Shown one piece after another: positions 61,372 through 64,000 of a DNA stretch of 64,000 bases. Origin of the DNA: Labrenzia sp. VG12. GTDB lineage: Bacteria; Pseudomonadota; Alphaproteobacteria; Rhizobiales; Stappiaceae. The notes under the pieces were generated by a model. The model did not search any database. It had not been told where the DNA came from and saw only the letters and a list, made by a program, of their open reading frames with translations. Position 1 is the first letter of the stretch; the number at the start of each line of letters is the position of its first letter. The DNA lies in contig NZ_CP022529.1 in NCBI RefSeq assembly GCF_002237595.1, positions 4,432,001-4,496,000 of the forward strand. Reading direction: 5' to 3'. Both the position numbers and the translations under genes were made by a program.

Positions 61372-61786
61372 ATGGTTAGAATTGCTCTTTTTGTTTTGGT
61401 GTGTGCTGTTTTTTCAAGTGCTACTCAAGCAGAAATAGCCCCCGGCCCTTACATCCCGCCAAAGCACGCAGTGGCCGCGTATTTCATTCAGCATTACAGC
61501 AGAGATAAAGATTTTAAAAAATGTTTCAGCCTGTGGGGGGCAAGAGAAATATAGTGTTAAGTGCGATAATTATTTAGAAGAAGCAAAATCGTTTTTATCT
61601 TATATTCGTTTCGATGAAGAAAAATATCTGAAGATAATGATAAAATCCTATAAGGAATTTTTGTTGCGTTATCCAAACGACTGCGCAGAACTTCAGATGC
61701 CGCCGACTGAAAAATATTATGCTCTCAAATGCGATGACACCTTTCGCACGTTGATGCGTGAAATCGGCAGAGAAACAGTTAAATGA
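61372..61786 (+). pseudogene. Small secreted protein, frameshifted in a G-run
   Basis: ATG 61372, with GAGG about 9 bases upstream, opens a signal peptide (VRIALFVLVCAVFSSATQAE) and 61 residues to a stop at 61554. The sequence after that stop is plainly coding in another frame (QEKYSVKCDNYLEEAKSFLSYIRF ... CDDTFRTLMREIGRETVK) to a stop at 61784-61786. Removing one G from the six-G run at 61535-61540 joins them into a 137-residue protein (FSLWG-QEKYS) with four Cys after the signal (KCFSL, KCDNY, DCAEL, KCDDT). It is AT-rich and unlike its neighbours, suggesting horizontal origin. No family is recognised. Confidence 0.65.
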
Positions 61787-61941
61787 ATTTTGAATCTGCG
61801 AGCTGTAGGCCAAGTAATGAATATGGATTTAGTGAGCGTTGAATACAGTTTTGCCTTCTTCAGATGACGATGGCCGCGCGCTTCGAGATACCTCTAAACC
61901 AGCTTTTTGCTGAGCTTGTTTTCTGGATATCGACACCCCCC

Positions 61942-63120
61942 TCAAACCACCTCCGCCAGATAGTCCATCGCCGCCTGAACTCCGCCCTTGCCATGCGGAA
62001 TGCCAAGCTTCGTGAGACCCAGCTCGATCGATGACAGCGTCCCGAGCAGCATCACCGCGTTGACATGGCCCATATGGGCAATGCGGATGCCCTTGCCGGA
62101 AAGGCCTCCAATGGTACCGCCGATGGTGACGCCGCAGGTTTCCTTGGTGAAGGCGCGCAAGGCTTCTGCTTCGTCCCCGTCAAACAGCGCCACGGTGACA
62201 CTGTTGGAGCGGGCATGCGGGTCGGTGATGTTGAAGCGGAGCGCGCCGCCCTCGGCCCAGACGGCGACGGCGCGCCGCGTGGCTTCGGCCAGCAGGGCGT
62301 GCCGATGCCAGGCCTTTTCGAGGCCTTCGTCGAACAGCAGTTCCATCGCCTTTTTAAAGGCGAACAGCATATGTTCAGGCGGCGTGCCGCAATATTTCTG
62401 GTAATGCACTTCGCCCTGGCGGAAGGTCCAGTCGGTATAATGGGTCTTCAGGTTGGCGCTTTCATGAGCCTTGTCGGCCTTCGGGCCCGCAGCGATGAAG
62501 GAAAGACCTGGCGGACACATCAGGCCCTTTTGGGAGCCGGTCAGAGAGACATCGACGCCCCAGGCATCCATTTCGAACGGCACACAGCCGAGAGAGGCAA
62601 TGGTGTCGACCATGAAGAGGGCCGGATGGCCGGCCGCGTCGATGGCCTTGCGGAGCGCGGCAATGTCGTTCCAGACGCCCGAGGCCGTGTCGATCTGCAC
62701 CACCAGGATGGCGGCAATCTCGTGCGCCGTGTCCGCCCTCAGCCGGGCTTCGAGAGCGGTCGGATCGACCGCCCTGTCATAGCCGCCCGGCAGAATTTCA
62801 GCTTCAAGTCCCATGACACCGGCCGCTTCCCCCCATCCGGTGGCGAACAGGCCTGATTCAAGCACAAGGATCTTGTCGCCCCGTTTCAGGGTGTTTGAAA
62901 GCGCGGCATCCCAGGCGCCATGGCCGTTGGCGGCGTAGATGTAGGTTTTGCCCTCTGTGCGGAAGAGGTGTTTCAGCCGCGTCAGGCAATAGTCCGTCGT
63001 TTCCAGCAGCGGCCCGTCATAGATGTCGATGGCCGGCTTGTGCATGGCTCGCAGAACCTCTTCCGGAACGTTGGTCGGGCCGGGGATCATCAGAAATTCT
63101 TTGCCATTGCGGAGCGTCAT
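61942..63120 (-). CDS. Serine-glyoxylate/alanine-glyoxylate-type aminotransferase
   Basis: A 392-residue PLP enzyme of class V. It begins FLMIPGPTNVPEEVLRAMHKPAIDIYDGP, has the cofactor lysine in SLTGSQKGLMCPPGLSFI (about residue 197) and the aspartate in FMVDTIASLG. AANGHGAWDAALSNTL forms the phosphate-binding region. It closely resembles SgaA-type serine-glyoxylate aminotransferases and the related BhcA aspartate-glyoxylate aminotransferase. With no serine-cycle or bhc neighbours in view, the amino donor is open. ATG 63120 starts the conserved N-terminus. A fragment duplicating its 3' end lies 880 bases downstream. Confidence 0.87.
   Translation of the reverse strand: MTLRNGKEFLMIPGPTNVPEEVLRAMHKPAIDIYDGPLLETTDYCLTRLKHLFRTEGKTYIYAANGHGAWDAALSNTLKRGDKILVLESGLFATGWGEAAGVMGLEAEILPGGYDRAVDPTALEARLRADTAHEIAAILVVQIDTASGVWNDIAALRKAIDAAGHPALFMVDTIASLGCVPFEMDAWGVDVSLTGSQKGLMCPPGLSFIAAGPKADKAHESANLKTHYTDWTFRQGEVHYQKYCGTPPEHMLFAFKKAMELLFDEGLEKAWHRHALLAEATRRAVAVWAEGGALRFNITDPHARSNSVTVALFDGDEAEALRAFTKETCGVTIGGTIGGLSGKGIRIAHMGHVNAVMLLGTLSSIELGLTKLGIPHGKGGVQAAMDYLAEVV
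61948..62004. repeat. 3' end of aminotransferase gene duplicated at 61069-61127 (right copy)
   Basis: This is the intact copy, within the C-terminal codons of the aminotransferase gene. Together with the left copy it forms imperfect direct repeats around an AT-rich segment, the geometry left when DNA integrates at, or is duplicated with, the 3' end of a gene. Confidence 0.7.
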
Positions 63121-63503
63121 GGCGGGTCCTCGTTTGAAGGGGCGGTGCGTGAAGGGCCGGAGGCCGGAAGAGGGCGACCCAGGCCAGGGTCAGATCGAAA
63201 ATTGCCTGCAATTCCACGTTCGTCAAGCCGCCGCAACGGCAGTTGACTTACTGTGAGCCCCGGGGGCGCGGGAGATTGCAATCTCGAATAACTGGTGATT
63301 TCTCGAACTTGGCGCGCCACGGCAATTGCCAGGCATTTGCGCGCGACGGTAAGGTTGGCCAAGTCGTTGGAAACTCTGAAATTTGCGATTGCATATGGGT
63401 TGCGGCGGTCTGCCCTGTCTCACAGCTGCAAAGAAAATGTCTTGTTTCCGTTAAGTAAATTCTCCAAGTTAGAAATCAGATCTCGTCGTTTAGGCGTTGC
63501 TGC
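63121..63503. other. Divergent intergenic region
   Basis: About 380 bases between the aminotransferase (minus) and the N-formylglutamate amidohydrolase-like gene (plus). No convincing gene is seen. It must hold promoters for both, but no clear operator or hexamer pair stands out. Confidence 0.4.
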
Positions 63504-64000
63504 ATGATCCTGGTTGAAGAAGGTCAAAGCCCGATAGTTCTGTGCCTGCCTCACAGTGGCGCGGACCTGCCGAACGCTGTCGAAAAGCGCCTGAATGCGA
63601 CCGGCCGCCTGCAGGCGGATCTCGCCTGGCGTCTCGAGCGTGTCTTTGACTTTCACAAAGAGCTCGATGTGACGGTGCTGCGTTCGTCTGTTTCGCGCTA
63701 TGTGATTGATCTGGACCGCGACCCGGAGACACCGGTCGACAGGGCGATGAACCCGGCGGAAGCGCTGTGTCCGGCGACAACGCTCGACGGCAAGCGCATC
63801 TACCAGGACGGCGAAGAGCCCGGGCCGACGGAGATCGAGCAGCGCACGCTGCTGTTTCATGCACCGTTTCACAAGGCGTTGCAGCGCCAGGTCGACCGTC
63901 TGCAGCGACAGCATCGCAATGTCATCATTCTCGACTGCCAGTCCATGCGCTCCCACATCAAGGGCGTGACGGAAAATGGTCTGCCGCTTGTCAGCATCGG
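63504..64000 (+). CDS. N-formylglutamate amidohydrolase-family protein (C-terminus beyond window)
   Basis: The first 165 residues of a zinc-dependent hydrolase. From ATG 63504 the frame is open to the window end. SPIVLCLPHSGADLP contains the family PHSG motif, and SRYVIDLDRDPETPVDRAMNP is the R-x-V-x-D-x-N/D-R-D signature of N-formylglutamate deformylase/HutG-type enzymes. HAPFHKALQRQVDRLQRQHRNVIILDCQSMRS is the expected metal-ligand region (His and the D-x-x-S-M block). HutG completes histidine degradation by releasing formate from N-formylglutamate; a hut context is not visible in this window. No strong ribosome site precedes the start. Confidence 0.78.
   Translation, partial: MILVEEGQSPIVLCLPHSGADLPNAVEKRLNATGRLQADLAWRLERVFDFHKELDVTVLRSSVSRYVIDLDRDPETPVDRAMNPAEALCPATTLDGKRIYQDGEEPGPTEIEQRTLLFHAPFHKALQRQVDRLQRQHRNVIILDCQSMRSHIKGVTENGLPLVSI

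Overview
The window is high-GC chromosomal DNA from a heterotrophic, probably marine, alphaproteobacterium. The gene set would fit the Roseibium/Labrenzia (Stappiaceae) group, but that placement is inference. Supporting signs are MmcB, SoeABC, PreTA, the single-cassette XylG, GTCAT/ATGAC-bounded intergenic palindromes and BCCT/ABC-rich transport. No rRNA, tRNA, CRISPR array or complete insertion sequence was seen. The densest accessory signal is an AT-richer patch at about 59.8-61.9 kb.

Layout. 0-3 kb: a sugar ABC transporter (binding protein and permease, minus strand) divergent from a LacI-type regulator, with two identical 14-bp palindromes between them. 3.4-7.1 kb: a PstS-like periplasmic protein joined to a GGDEF-EAL membrane protein. 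7.1-10 kb: an NADH:2Fe-2S flavoprotein with a cytochrome b fused to an ethylbenzene-dehydrogenase-like haem domain. 10.4-11.5 kb: a serine hydrolase. 11.8-19.3 kb: a V/A-type ATPase operon (B-D-I-K-E-DUF2764-A), unusual for this class. 19.5-21.6 kb: a nitroreductase and an orphan NMT1/THI5-type binding protein preceded by a RutR-type palindrome. 21.9-26.4 kb: sulfite dehydrogenase SoeABC, with soeA carrying a one-base frameshift. 26.4-30 kb: an SDR-DoxX fusion, a DUF2269 protein and a BCCT transporter with an overlapping 36-residue membrane microprotein. 30-32.3 kb: a second GGDEF-EAL protein (CHASE4). 32.3-35.1 kb: preTA (pyrimidine reduction), also preceded by a RutR-like site.

35.4-40.4 kb: a ROK repressor translationally coupled to a di-haem c-type cytochrome and then to a frameshifted FG-GAP/ASPIC-UnbV (CRTAC1-like) protein. 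40.7-46.9 kb: the divergent xylose operon xylFHG-xylB-xylA. 47-50.6 kb: repeats, DUF2256 plus photolyase/cryptochrome, mmcB and a small secreted protein. 50.7-54.9 kb: a sulfide/persulfide operon (two YeeE/YedE proteins, Blh-type persulfide dioxygenase, DUF442-type phosphatase-like protein, SulP) under a BigR/SqrR-type operator. 55-59.8 kb: a DUF1176 protein, a DedA-PAP2-LssY fusion and a two-domain PPK2-type polyphosphate:AMP phosphotransferase. 60-61.9 kb: AT-rich accessory genes bounded on one side by a copy of the 3' end of the neighbouring aminotransferase gene. 61.9-64 kb: a serine-glyoxylate-type aminotransferase and a truncated N-formylglutamate amidohydrolase.

Working together: the persulfide operon and SoeABC could take sulfide through persulfide and sulfite to sulfate. 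The orphan binding protein and PreTA may form one pyrimidine regulon. The xyl genes form a complete xylose uptake and isomerisation path. Three separate genes carry single-base changes inside G homopolymers, so base-calling error should be excluded before calling them pseudogenes.
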